A stretch of 64,000 nt of DNA. Source: Struthio camelus (taxonomy: Eukaryota > Chordata > Aves > Struthioniformes > Struthionidae). The DNA is taken from NCBI RefSeq assembly GCF_040807025.1, contig NC_090967.1, positions 7,928,001 to 7,992,000 on the forward strand, given 5' to 3'. A program made the position numbers and the translations under genes. Positions 11,701-22,779 of this stretch are shown in pieces. Within the stretch, counting starts at the first letter, position 1. Each line of letters begins with the position of its first letter. The notes below the pieces were generated by a model. It had not been told where the DNA came from, searched no databases, and was given only the letters and a program-made list of their open reading frames with translations.

Positions 11701-14700
11701 AGTAAATAAGAAATGCATTGGTCCATGCATCTTAAAATGGGGAAACCATGAAGATAAGACTAGAAGAACGTGCAGATGGCTTGTAACAGGGGCACCGTCT
11801 GAGCAGGACTTCTATGCTTTCTGGAAGGCCACATTTTGCTGTAACGCTAGCTCAGGGTGAGCCAGCCCCGCTCCAGCGAGGAACGGCTCCATAGACAAAC
11901 CAGAGGTGAACAGATGAGATGAAGTTGGGGCACTTGCATGCTGGGCTCCAGCGGCAACGGGACGCCTGCGGTGTGGCATGCCCAGGCTGCCCTGCAGCCC
12001 CCAGGCCTCTCACCAGTCCCAGCACTGCCACACGGAGCCAGCGCTGCCCCAGCTGCTCTGCTTGCACCAGCTAACAGAGACAGCCATGGAGTTAGGCAAT
12101 ACCTCTTCTTTTTAGATAACAGCAACGACTAACTTCAGGGTGAAGGGCTTCAGCGAGATGTGAACATTTCGGAGTTGCCAGCCCCTCCAGCTGAGACCTG
12201 GGCCAAAATGGCTAACTGACAGCCCGTTGAAGACACAGCAGGGTACATGGCACAGTGCAGTTATGGTGCAACAGAGACCGTGAGGCACGGGTGCAGTGAC
12301 TGTAAAGAGGACCTGTGTTTTGCTTGGTTTTGCTGCTCCCCCACCTCGTCTCCTCCCATGGAGTTGTGGTTTCCAGACAGCTGTGCTGATGCCGCTCCTG
12401 CTTTCCTTGCTTGATAGCGAGGACAAGGCTGGCCATAGGGGTCAAGAAGGAGGGTTTTTTTCTTCTTCCTTCTAAGCCTCCTCCCAGCTTTGCCCCCTTT
12501 CTGACGTGCCTCTCTGCCTAGGCGGGTGAGTTGGGGGACCAAAAGGAGCTGCCATCCTCCAGCCAGGGCGCAGCCCACTGCCTTGGGCAAGTCAGGGCTC
12601 AGGGAATCCCCAGGGCTGGCCTTGAGGGGCAGCGTCCGAAACGTGAGCTGAGCCTGGACAGACTGCGGGTATGCAGCGAGTGCAGGGCCCTGGGCGAGCC
12701 CAGGGAGTCTCACAGCAGCCTGGTCCCCTTGTGAAGGCTGGGCAAAAGGAGAGGGTTTGAGCAGCATTCCCCAGGGGAGAGCTGCTCACTTGGGTTGTTC
12801 AATGCCATGCTAGAGGGCAACCAGGACATGGGGCAGGGCTTCGTGACAGGGCTGCAGCTGGAAGGAAACATCTTTGGCATCCCTTTTGGCAGGCTGACAA
12901 AGCTGCGGCCTGTAGCAAGAGGCTGCTGTTGGGTTGCCCTTTCCCTGCCCCATCTCCACTGCAGGAGCCTTCCAAGCAGGAAGGGCCTCCAGCTCTCCAG
13001 CTCCATGCTCTCATGGTCAGCCTGGCCTGTAGCCAGGAGGCAGCAGGAAACCCCTAAGGCTGCTAGATTCTTGGATGAGGGTCTGGGGTGGGTGGAGGGT
13101 GCCCAGCTGCAGCTCTGGCTTTTGCAAGAGGACCCAAAGTAAGCTGCTCTGCCATCGGCAGCATCTGTGCCCCACTCTCCAGGCCTGCCAAGCCAGCCCC
13201 GGCCCCAGCTGGCTGGCCCACTACGGCAGGTGGCCCCAGAGGAGGATGTGGCCGCGGGGAGGTCCAGGCCTGCCACAGTAGCCAGCCTGGTTACAGGCTC
13301 TAGGACACTCTGGGGCCACCAGGAGAGCCCAGCCACCCCTGGTGGTGACTGGGTCAGGCAGCAAGGCTGCAGCTTTGACCTTATCCCAGGCCACAAGGGG
13401 TGGGGCCTTAACTATCTCTGGTCCTGGGCCACGTGTGGTCCTGACCACACGTGGCCCTGACAGCGTGTGACCCTGCCTTGCAGCTGATGCAGCAGCAGAC
13501 AACGGTTCTCTCCACCTCCCATGGCAGCTACCTGAGCCCCGGCGTCGCCTTTTCCCCTTGCCACATCCAGCAGATCGGTGCCGTCAGTCTCAATGGGCTG
13601 CCAGCCACTCCGATTGCTCCAACATCAGGTGAGGGCCTGGTGTGGGCCAGGACACAGCGAGTCTTTCATGACCAATGAACCCCTTGCCCCAAGACTCAGC
13701 ACAGTATTTGTACAGAGAAAACAGCTCCCCATATCCCATCAGGTTCTTACCAGACAGACGGATGGAGGGAGCAGGAGCTTTATGGGACCTTGAATCATGC
13801 AGGACCCCTTTTCTTCTTGCTCTGCAGGGCTACATTCACCTCCTCTCCTGGGAACAGCAGCCATGCCAGGACTGGTAGCACCCATTTCAAATGGATTCAC
13901 TGGAGTGGTGCCATTCCCAAATGGCCATCCGACCTTGGACACAGTTTACACCAATGGCCTTGTGCCATACTCAGGTATGGACAGCTGGAAGAAAACACCT
14001 AGACACTTCAGGAACTGCAATTAGCTCCTTTTTTCTGCATTCCCCACCCAGAAGACTTTTCCTAGCCCTCTACCAGCCAGGCATGGAGACTCACTGGCGC
14101 ATGTGTGTACAGTTCCCTTTGCTGTGCTTCTGATTCCATTCTTCTTCTTTGCAGCCCAGAGCCCTTCAGTAGCAGAAACTTTGCACCCAGCCTTTTCAGG
14201 AGTTCAGCAGTACGCAGGTAACAGCTTCCCTTCTCTCCCTCAGTTCCTGGTGTGACTGACCAGTTTCTCAGGTAAACAATTTGTTCTGTCTCCTTGGAAC
14301 ACAGCTGTGTATCCAACCACCACCATCACTCCAATTGCTCAGAGCATTCCTCAGCCACCTCCCATCCTGCAGCAGCAGCAACGAGAAGGTGAAGATCAGG
14401 GTGGGAATGGAGGGGTAGGGAGGAGAGGGAGGGGTGGCCCATGGAGCTCATCTTCTGCACTATAGAGCCAATGGAGAGGAGTCAGCACTAATCCTTTGCA
14501 TTGGAGCTAGGTTATAGAACCAACCTTGGCTTTGCAGTGAGTGGACTGTAAGGAGCCAGAAGATGCTGGTCATGCAAACCTCCAGAGCTCATCACTGGTC
14601 AGATGTCACCTAGAGCAAAGCTGGCAGCAGTCAGTATAACACCACGCTCTTGACACCAAAGGGTGTAGAGTCAAGGCCTTCCCTATGGAGGCTGGGGAGA

Positions 14701-15810
14701 AGGGGACCTTCTTCCCCTCTTTGCTGATGCTAGAGTCACGCTAGTAACAGTCAAAGTAGGCTCTCCAAGGCACCCTCCTCTCTCCTCAGCCTTCGCAGCC
14801 TCAGGGTTTGTTTTTCAGCTTATTTCAAAACTCATCTGGATAGAATTTGGACCTAAAGGAATCTGTCTGCTCCTGCTTCACACAGCAGGTGCCAGGAAAA
14901 GGACAGCTCCCTGTGCTTATCTGACTCACAGGGACCAGGTCAGCCCGTAAGTAGGATGTATGGTAACTGAGATTTCCAGCTGGGGCTGTGGCTCATGGGT
15001 CAAATGCAAATACAGTTGCAGTTTCCATGCAGAGGTGCCTGCTGCTCTGGGCAGTGCTGAGCAGGGGTGGGAGAGTATGAAGAAGGAGCTCTTGCCTCAG
15101 CTGATTTCTTTCCACAAAACAGCACCCAGACACTGTCAGAGACTTGTCATGCCCAGCACCCCAGGTGGGAACCAGGAAAGCTGTGATAGCCAAATCTGCT
15201 CTCTATAACCTCTAGTTCTGCATATTGCCTCCCAGATGCTGTTGGACAGCCACTAGAGCCCTTTTCTTTGGACCAGTGATGGAAAGAAGCCAGCAAGGGG
15301 AGACTGAGACAGCCAGAGGCAGTGCTGAGGTTTTCCTCCAACACTGTGCTCTGAGCTGAGCCTATTTCTCTTCCCCTTTCCTTTGGGGGCTGTTTGTGCT
15401 TGGTCCCTCCCCATTGCCCCCATGCCTGCAGGTCCTGAAGGCTGCAATCTCTTCATCTACCATCTCCCTCAGGAGTTCGGAGACAATGAATTGATGCAGA
15501 TGTTCCTGCCCTTTGGCAATATCATCTCCTCCAAGGTGTTCATGGATCGTGCCACCAACCAGAGCAAGTGTTTTGGTGAGTGCTGATGCCCCCAGGCAGG
15601 AGAGCATGGCAGATAACTAGGACACTCATGCATATGGCATAGAGCCAAGAGTTATTGGCCATGCCTGTGTCCTGTCCTTCAGGTTTTGTAAGCTTTGACA
15701 ACCCATCCAGCGCACAGACTGCTATCCAGGCCATGAACGGCTTCCAGATTGGCATGAAACGTTTGAAGGTCCAGTTAAAACGACCCAAGGATGCCAACCA
15801 TCCCTACTGA
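6735..15810 (+). CDS. CELF5: CELF5 (CUGBP Elav-like family member 5), C-terminal nine coding exons
   Basis: CELF5 is a nuclear and cytoplasmic RNA-binding protein that regulates alternative splicing, mainly in brain. Coding exons: 6735-6863, 7482-7561, 8584-8730, 13484-13628, 13828-13974, 14155-14217, 14305-14388, 15432-15575 and 15683-15810 (TGA at 15808). All are bounded by AG/GT and the phases join without error, giving about 354 residues. Human CELF5 has 485, so RRM1 and the N-terminus lie upstream. RRM2 shows KLFVGM and GCAFVKF, and RRM3 shows NLFIYHLP and CFGFVSF. Between them lies the divergent domain, rich in Q, P and hydrophobic residues. The ending [10 protein letters not shown] is close to human CELF5. 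CELF3, CELF4 and CELF6 share RRM3 but fit the linker less well. The assignment to CELF5 rests on recall of the human sequence plus linkage to other 19p13.3 genes. Confidence 0.93.
7688..7710. repeat. G23 homopolymer in a CELF5 intron
   Basis: Twenty-three uninterrupted G residues on the + strand, 127 bp after the donor of the second CELF5 exon seen here. The run would lie on the non-template strand and in the pre-mRNA, so it could form a G-quadruplex in DNA or RNA. Its exact length may be affected by sequencing error. Confidence 0.9.
8366..8393. repeat. Imperfect (GGAT)n microsatellite
   Basis: About seven tandem GATG-like units with one interruption, in the CELF5 intron before the exon at 8584. 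Confidence 0.8.
11060..11090. repeat. (AAAC)n microsatellite
   Basis: Seven to eight perfect tandem AAAC units. Confidence 0.92.
13426..13457. repeat. Perfect 15-bp inverted repeat with two CACGTG cores
   Basis: The left arm is 13426-13440 and the right arm 13443-13457, separated by two bases (CT). The arms are exact reverse complements. Each contains CACGTG, the palindromic E-box core bound by bHLH-zip proteins such as USF, MYC and MAX. The structure ends 26 bp before the exon at 13484, in the region normally occupied by the branch point and polypyrimidine tract. In the transcript it would fold into a very stable hairpin. Confidence 0.95.
13484..14388 (+). CDS. CELF5: CELF5 divergent-domain exons (four exons)
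   Basis: The exons at 13484-13628 (145 bp), 13828-13974 (147 bp), 14155-14217 (63 bp) and 14305-14388 (84 bp) encode the linker between RRM2 and RRM3. The last three begin and end in phase 1 and are multiples of three, so each could be skipped without a frameshift. That suits a region known in CELF genes for alternative splicing. Recognisable pieces are [36 protein letters not shown] and a QQQQ run before RRM3. A histidine after VLSTS (TSHGSYL) is extra relative to my memory of human CELF5. Confidence 0.9.
15432..15810 (+). CDS. CELF5: CELF5 exons encoding RRM3 and the C-terminus
   Basis: The exons at 15432-15575 (144 bp) and 15683-15810 (128 bp) encode RRM3. RNP2 is NLFIYHLP and RNP1 is split by the intron (CFG then FVSF). 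This is the most conserved domain of the CELF family. The protein ends [16 protein letters not shown], followed by TGA. Confidence 0.95.
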
Positions 15811-15989
15811 CAGCAGCAAGCAAGCAGGAATCACTTCTGCAGCACAGGTAAAGCCAGCACCCTCACGGCACTGTTTCTACGTGCTGACCAGGGCTGGGGA
15901 GCTGCAAGGCTGGCTGCTCCCTGAAGGGATGGGGAACTGAACACAGTAACACAGCCCACAGGGCAGGGGCCTTACCAGCAAGAGCCCAG

Positions 15990-16330
15990 CCTCACAGTAA
16001 CTGAGGAAGGTGACCAGGGCAGGCCAGAAGGTAGACAGATTCAACCAAGAGTCTAGATCATCAGGCAAGTTTGGAAATGAGGAAGGTCCAAGGTCAAGCC
16101 AGAAAGTCAATCTGCAGATCAGGATCAGGTCTGGTGAGGGTAACCAGGGCCAAACACAGCCCAGTGATTGCCAGGCAAGTCCATAGTGATGGGACAGGAC
16201 CAAGGTCAAGCCAGCAAGTCAATTCACTGGGTCACAGTCCAGATCAATAATGTCCGTAGCCAGGCACGTCATGGATGTGGCTGAGCTGGAGATCAGTACA
16301 ACATAGCTCAGGCAGGGATCGAAGGCCCCA
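15990..16330. repeat. Degenerate minisatellite, unit about 55-60 bp
   Basis: The stretch contains repeated phrases such as CCAAGGTCAAGCCAG near 16088 and again near 16200, and GCCAGGCAAGTCC-like copies near 16065 and 16170. The clearest copies are about 112 bp apart, as expected for two units of about 56 bp. The repeat lies inside the putative CELF5 3'-UTR intron. Confidence 0.6.
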
Positions 16331-18603
16331 ACAGCCAGAAGGACTCAGATTACCTGCCTGTAGTCTAAGGAAGCTTAGACATTGCTTTCCTACCCCTCCC
16401 CACATTTGTTCATCAAACCCAGTGGTTTTGTTTTTAGCTGGGCACGTGCCCTGAAATTAGTCTGGAGAACTCTTCTAGGGTAAGACAGGGCAATCACATG
16501 ATTCACAAGGATCATAGAAAAGCAGATTGAAGAAAATAAGCCCTTGCTGCAGGCACATTAGGTGTCCTCCTGCTTTATTCAGGTTAGTTAGTTCCGGGAC
16601 AGCAATTCAACACAGAGACCAAGTGATCCCACTTCAGATGGGGCCAATCAATTGGAAGTAGGGCAAGGAAGGGTCATGTCTGGAAATGGTTCAGCGTCCT
16701 TCATGATAGCTGGCTTCTCTTTGCTCAACTTCCCTGTGCTGGAGGGTTTTGTCACAGTAGGCCCATGGAAGGGTTTGGAGCAAAGAGCTCAGCAAAATCT
16801 GTATTCGGGTCTGCAGAACCTGTCACCATGCCTACACAGTTGCACTCATAATGCTTGCTACAACATCTGCTGAGCCTTAGATGGCCGCCTCTGGTGGCCA
16901 CACCATCAAGAGAAGCTTATGAGCCTAGGGTGAGCCCTGGAGGGCCACAAAAGAGCTGCCTGACATAGGAGCTGGCTGTTAAAGGGTTACCTCCTGCCAG
17001 TCACCAGACTTGGAACAGGGGCCAGACTTGGCCCCTCCTCAATGGGGCCATATTCCTCCACATTTAAGAAGCAGCAGCTCAAAGCCTGAGGTTTGCACAT
17101 ACATCCTCCTAATCTCCCAATTCCACCCCCTCCCCTTTCTGTTCAGGTGAGGGGAAAGTCCAGAGGAAGAATTTCTGCTTCAGGTTGATTTACAGCGGCC
17201 AGTAAATTTATGAACTCTTTTGACATCACCCCTTTCCTTCCCTCCCTCTCTGCTCCTCACCTACCCACCCCATCTGCCTTCAGCCCTCCTCCTCAAAAAC
17301 ATGAAATTGACGAGAAGGCTCAATATCTGCCCAGCAGGAAGATTCTTGCCAGGATGGACTCACGTATTTGCTGCTAATGTGGTGCATAGCAAAGGGACCA
17401 GAAAACCAGCAGACCCTGGGGACCTGAAGCTCTTCCTCTCGGGGTATGCCTGGAGTACACAGACCAAGAAAATCTACTAGTGTGTCTCTAGGTTACCGCA
17501 GTGATGTACAGGACCTTAGCCACCCCCACCCCATCTTCTGTCCCTTTCATAGATAAATATAAATATATATATACAGTCTCTATTTTTTTTTAAAGTGACT
17601 CACAGGACCAAACTTTTCCATTCAGAGACTGACTCCGTGCAAGAGGGGTTGGAAGCAAAGGGTTTACCTCTGCAACAGTGTCTCCTCAACAGGCACTGCA
17701 AATAGGCCTGAACATTTTGAGAGGATGGACAAAGAGCAAGGGAGAGCACACCTCTCTGCTCAATGTTAGCAAGAAGCAAGGAGAAAGAGAACTACATACC
17801 TCCAGGATTAGGGCACAGCCAGCTACTCAGCTCAAGAGTCACTCACCCACCAACCTTAGCACCAGCTTGGTTAAGGATCTCAGCAGCTCTCAGTCTTAAT
17901 CTTCCAAGGGCTTCTGCAGACCAAGCTCCTGGAATTTGGTGCCAAAGCCTATCCTGAACACTCCCGGATTAGGCTGAAAGCACAGAAAGTCCCTTTACCT
18001 ACAGGAACTGTACTGCCTCCGCATGCATGGCACAGACCCGTGTTTCATAGCTCTCCATGGTAACAGGGAAATGTCTTGATCAAGGCAAGAGAAGATGAGA
18101 GAGTGTGAGCAAACGCCATCTCCAAAACAGTGACAGAAGCCTCCCAGGGGCTACACACTGCCTCCACATGTCGGAAATAACCTAAAGCTGGTTAGCAAGC
18201 ATTTCCAATCTCCAAACCAAATAGGACATTTTCTCCTGCAGAATTTAACAAGGGGGACTCGCTTCTTATACCCTCCGTAAAGCTTTTCCAAGCAGACACA
18301 AGGAGGATAGTATGATGAAAGAGGGTTTTCGTTCTGTTTTTTTCTTCCACCTCCCCATCCAAAGGGCAGATTATACAGTATGCAGCATATATAGCTATAG
18401 ATATATATACATACACTTAAGCACAGAACATAGTTCAGAGCTTGATTTAAGATCCCCAGAGTGGGGGGTCTTTCTGACAAGGCGCATCCATTTAACAACT
18501 TGAAACAGTCTCTAAGTTTCTACCAAAATATGGAAAAAAGAAAAATCTTCTGAATAATTAGTTTCGATCTTTCAGAGTTTGATAAGGTACCAAGAACATT
18601 CCT

Positions 18604-18629
18604 CTGTGTGTGTGTGTGCGCGTGTGTGT
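18604..18629. repeat. (GT)n microsatellite in the CELF5 3' UTR
   Basis: About thirteen GT/GC dinucleotides, in the transcribed distal 3' UTR. Confidence 0.85.
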
Positions 18630-19192
18630 ATGGGATCAAACATGAACAGAGGGTTGGCGGAGAAAGGTTGATGCAACTGATACTAAGGAGAAATCTGAGG
18701 ACTTCAGAGGACATCAGCCACTTCTCATCCTCCTCCAGTTTCCCTTTGTGCAGATGTCTGTGACCCAGTCCCTTAAGTACATTCACATCTCCTCAACCAC
18801 CCCTCTGTCTCTGATGCTGAGAGTTTATGAGATGGATGAAGCAGTGGAAGTCTGTGTGTTTCTATAGTCCATGTTTACTGATTGTAAATACCATTTTTAT
18901 ACTTAACATCTATTATGTACGTGATTTGTATAATGTACTTTATTTCTGCTACAAGTAATTTCATGAAGTTTAAACTTAATCTAATTTTGAACAAAAGAGA
19001 AAATGACCAACAAATGCAAAATGGGAAAAAAAGGACTTTGGAAATTCTAGGTTAAGCTGGTTTAAAATAAGCATTTACAATCAGTTTCTTCCATCACAGT
19101 TACTGATGTGACTGTACAATGTTACAGGTGAGATACAAGCTTCGTCAATGTCAAATTCCTCGCTCTGGTCTAAAAAAATCTTAAATTTATTT

Positions 19193-19198
19193 AATAAA
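19193..19198 (+). terminator. CELF5: Polyadenylation signal, CELF5
   Basis: Canonical AATAAA at the end of an AU-rich stretch, followed by a T-rich sequence. It is the most plausible distal poly(A) signal, and the convergent RGM gene appears to end only about 250 bp further on. Confidence 0.65.
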
Positions 19199-19453
19199 AG
19201 TTTTACTTGCTAAGTAACTTGGGATTTTACTCCATGTGTTAGTTGCAGCTGCTTTTAGATTGTCTTCAAGTGTAAGCACTATCAAAGACCTGAGGTGAGG
19301 AAAGCCTTTTTCCACTCAGCAAGTCATCTGTGCATTAGTTAAGCTTTTCGCAGAAGGATGGATGACAGTGCCTGACTCCTGTAAAATACAACCCTGCCTT
19401 ACTCTGTATACCCCACAGTGTCCCAGGGTCTCTAAAAAGGCTGTCTTTGGATT

Positions 19454-19459
19454 TTTATT
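19454..19459 (-). terminator. RGMD: Polyadenylation signal, RGM gene
   Basis: TTTATT on the + strand is AATAAA on the - strand. It is the first canonical signal found downstream of the RGM stop codon and would give a 3' UTR of about 2.65 kb. An ATTAAA variant on the - strand at 21032-21037 could end a shorter form. Confidence 0.5.
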
Positions 19460-22110
19460 CCAGTCATAGGATCTGACCCCAAAAACTCAAGTTTGTTATA
19501 TTAGCCCAGTTGCAACAGGTTAAGTTCAGCAACCCAACTCTAGCAGAGCAAAACACAAACCAGGCACAACTCTTGTGTGTAGATCCCAGGCTTCTTAAAG
19601 AACTCCTGCGTACTCTGTCTATATTAAGAGGACAGAACAGGTTCTCTCAACAGCATCATGAGGGGAGGGGGGCAGGGGGAGAAAAGAAAAGACAGACAGA
19701 GCTCAGCCCAGCAAACCGGAGAGCAACTGCCCAAACTCCCCTTCTCTGCACTGCAAGTGAGGAGCACACTGGGGTTAGTAGGGAACCAACACCGTTTGCC
19801 ATGGCCACGATTCAGTTTCCCCTTCTACAAAAGCATGAATTTTCCTGGGACTTTTCTGAGAAGGTGGTTTGAAAACCCTACTTAACAGGGCTAGAGAAAA
19901 GCAGAACATGAGGTGAATTAAATTTAGGATTACCTCAACTTTTGAGGCCCCCCTTCTCCCTGCACCAACACAGTTCTGTGGTGCAAGGACCATGGTGTTC
20001 ACTGCAAACATGAAGAGCAAGCAGGTGTATGCATGCGTTTAGGAGGAGTGGGTTCAAACTCCGGAGTGGAGGTGAACTGCAGCAAGTTCCTACCATTTCC
20101 ATGCAAGCCCACAGAAAGCTTTGTCAAGTCAAAATCCATGGTCCATGATGTGGACAGAAGAAGCAAAACACCAGCTGGTACCTGTTCCTGTGCTGTGAAT
20201 GGAACATACTTGCAACTCAAAGCACCATGCACCATTCCTACTTCAGACCATAGAAGTAACCAGGCTGCACTGACATCCCTTGCAGGCACAAAGTTCTTAT
20301 GTTTAGTTCAGAACAGGAGTGCACTGAATCTAGCATCTAGCAGTCAACAGAGCAGGGAACAAGGGTGCATAGTGTCCCTTCCCCAGAAAACAGCCTTACA
20401 CAAACTGGAACATCACCTCTCCTTGAGAGGGGATGCAGGCACATTACCAGCTCCCAACCTGTTTCCTCTCTCTTTGGAAAGGATCAGCTAAGACTGAAGA
20501 AACATTGAGATTGGCAAGTCTCTGCACACTCCATTTTAGTCCTATTTCCCCCCTGCACAAGCCTGGTTTAATACCTGCCGGTCCCAAAAGCTTCCAAACC
20601 CGTTGACCAGTTTCTACCAAATGTTCAGCTCCGAGTCTTGAAATTATTTCAAGATTCATTTGCAGGGGAGTTGGGAGCGCAGGGGGAACAGGACATGGGA
20701 ACGACACATCAAAAAAAAAAAAAAAAAATCCAACCATCTTCCCAGACAAGAGCCCATAGAGGAACCTTTCCTAGCCCCAAATCAGGAGGATTCAAGCAGA
20801 GACTGCTTTTTCTTAGCCCGTACAACTAATGAACCACAATCCATACCCATAACAACACTATGTTAGAGAAGAGTTCCCCCCATATCCTTTCTCCTGTTCA
20901 TTGCAGGAATCAACAATCAATCTTGGTATTTATAGCAAGGAACAACAGGCCCGTGCTCAGAGAAGCCAATTCACCAACCTTCCTGCACAGAAGAAGCATC
21001 AGCATGTGACACCAACACATAAAAAACATGGTTTAATTAAAATAGAGATTAAAATGCTATTAACAGAAGGTGGGGAGGCTCACAGAGTCCACAAAATAAT
21101 GAAGTAGAAGAGCATGATGTCCAGGGAATGTACAGACATTTACAGATCAAGAACAGAAATATACACATTTTTGTAATGGATATATTGTAACCTTCTAGCC
21201 AGGGTCTCTGCAGCTCCCAGTCTAACACAGAGGCTCTAGCCCAGCTCCTCCTGTTTGCTCAGTAGGCCTAAGTGGGAATTGCAGTTTGCAAAGGAGGAGT
21301 GAAGAACACCTGAGCCCCAGCTGCCCTTTTCTCTCTCAGCTCGAAGCTGTGCTCAAATCAGCAGAATTTCCAGAGACATCAGAAAAGGTGAAGAGCTAGG
21401 TTTAAACACCTGGCAGTTTCCTTCTAACCCACTTGTGGTTCCATCTCAGAGGCACATCATCCCATAGACAAAGCTCTCCTTGGGACCAAACCAACACTAC
21501 TCCAAGTGCTCCCTCAGAACATGCAGCTTCATTCCCTCTCATCTCCCCAGATCCTCTACTGTTTGTGGCCACAGTAACCACAGCTAGCAGGAGGTGCCAA
21601 CAAAGTAGGAGCTGGCCCTTGTTCTAACCTCTAGACAGATCCATGTGACTGCTCCTGGAAGAGCAATTTAGCACTGGAAGGTACATGTGAAACAAGCAGG
21701 GGCTAGAGGAGGCTGATGGACAGGGGTGGAAAGTAGAAGTGGAGCACTCCTAGCAGGACAGCTAAACCTCATGCTGCAGGGCAGCAAGCCTCTTTCCTCT
21801 GGGGACAATCCCTTTTCATCTGCAGCCTGGCCACTATAACCAGGGGCTCCTTTCCCCTTCTCCAACCACAGACTTGGCATACAGAAGGCAAGGTATGTCT
21901 CTTCCAAATCCAGCATTGACTAGGGTGGTAGAGGATCAAACTGGTATGTCACTTTCAGTAAGAGAAAAGATGGAAGACAAGTGGCAAGAGCTGGATCATA
22001 CAGGCCATTTCTGTAAGAGGAGAACTTGTCCAGAAGACAGCAATCAGGAGCTTCTCTGCCCTTGGTCAAGGGTCCCTCGCGGGATGGAGACTCTTCCACC
22101 CACCCAACCC
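19460..22110 (-). other. RGMD: RGM gene 3' UTR (inferred)
   Basis: Non-coding sequence between the RGM stop codon and the inferred poly(A) signal. It contains an A18 tract at 20711-20728. No other gene is recognised in it. Confidence 0.5.
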
Positions 22111-22779
22111 CTAACTACACCAGAGTAGCGTTAGGAAAGCAAGAAGCCACCAGACTGCAAAAACAGCAGGCTGCCAAATTGCCAGAGCTCCGCCAGGCAC
22201 ACTGATGGTCTTGGATGAGGCATGTAACATAAGTCTGCTGGAATACAAGGCCTTCAAGTCTTCCAAGGCCCCATGTGCAGCCATGGAAAATTCAGGATCC
22301 CCTGTGGTAAGCAGATCAAAGACACAGGACTGGAAATACACATCCTCCACCTGCAGGATGCGATGACATTGCTCAGTGGCTGTTTCCACTGTGTACACCC
22401 GCTGGGAGCTAGGCCAGAGAGGGCTGGAGTTGCTCAGCTGCAGCCTGTGCTCCTGAATCAGCTCATTCTTGGGGCAGCCATGCAGGCAGAGCTGAAGGTC
22501 AGGGCTCTCCTCCGAGAGATTCAAAGTCTCCTCCGGCACACGAATGGCAAAGGTGAGGTAACGACCCACCTGGCGGATGATTATAGTGCTGCCAATGTAA
22601 TGGGCCTGGATCTCCACTTGGTTGGAGTCTGACTTCTCCAGGATGCGCAGACTGCCAGCTCCTTCCTGCTGCCCACCATTTCGTGTGCCATCACTGAATG
22701 CCAAGGGCAGGTCCTCTGCGGTAGCCTGGTAGACCTTCTGCTCTGTACATCCCTGGTAGCTCTTAAAGATCAGTGTGAT
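22111..22779 (-). CDS. RGMD: RGM exon 3: vWD-like C-terminal part and GPI signal
   Basis: Residues 204-425. The exon begins [11 protein letters not shown] (RGMB has ITIIFKAHHEC) and runs through [19 protein letters not shown] to [14 protein letters not shown]. It ends in a tryptophan-rich hydrophobic tail suited to GPI transfer. Where RGMA, RGMB and HJV have the sequon NFT, this protein reads EFS (residues 366-368), so that glycosylation site is missing. Other sequons are at N290 and N320. Confidence 0.9.
   Translation of the reverse strand: MTLIFKSYQGCTEQKVYQATAEDLPLAFSDGTRNGGQQEGAGSLRILEKSDSNQVEIQAHYIGSTIIIRQVGRYLTFAIRVPEETLNLSEESPDLQLCLHGCPKNELIQEHRLQLSNSSPLWPSSQRVYTVETATEQCHRILQVEDVYFQSCVFDLLTTGDPEFSMAAHGALEDLKALYSSRLMLHASSKTISVPGGALAIWQPAVFAVWWLLAFLTLLWCS

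Larger units (their letters stand above)
8731..13483 (+). other. CELF5: CELF5 intron of 4.75 kb
   Basis: The largest CELF5 intron inside the window. It carries no recognisable exon, an (AAAC)n microsatellite at 11060-11090 and a perfect hairpin just before its 3' end. A 228-codon open frame on the opposite strand (12710-13396) has no family resemblance and looks like a composition artefact. Confidence 0.75.
15811..19215 (+). other. CELF5: CELF5 3' UTR with a probable 3'-UTR intron
   Basis: The long AT-rich segment after the stop runs to an AATAAA at 19193. A good donor (CACAG/GTAAAG) occurs at 15847/15848, 37 nt after the stop, which is close enough to escape nonsense-mediated decay. A strong acceptor with a long pyrimidine tract ends at 17146. 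I infer a 3'-UTR intron of about 1.3 kb (15848-17146). This is inference from splice-site quality only. Confidence 0.6.

Noticed and set aside
12710-13396. 228-codon open frame on - strand in a CELF5 intron
   Set aside because: No recognisable domain and no splice context. GC-rich intron composition explains it.
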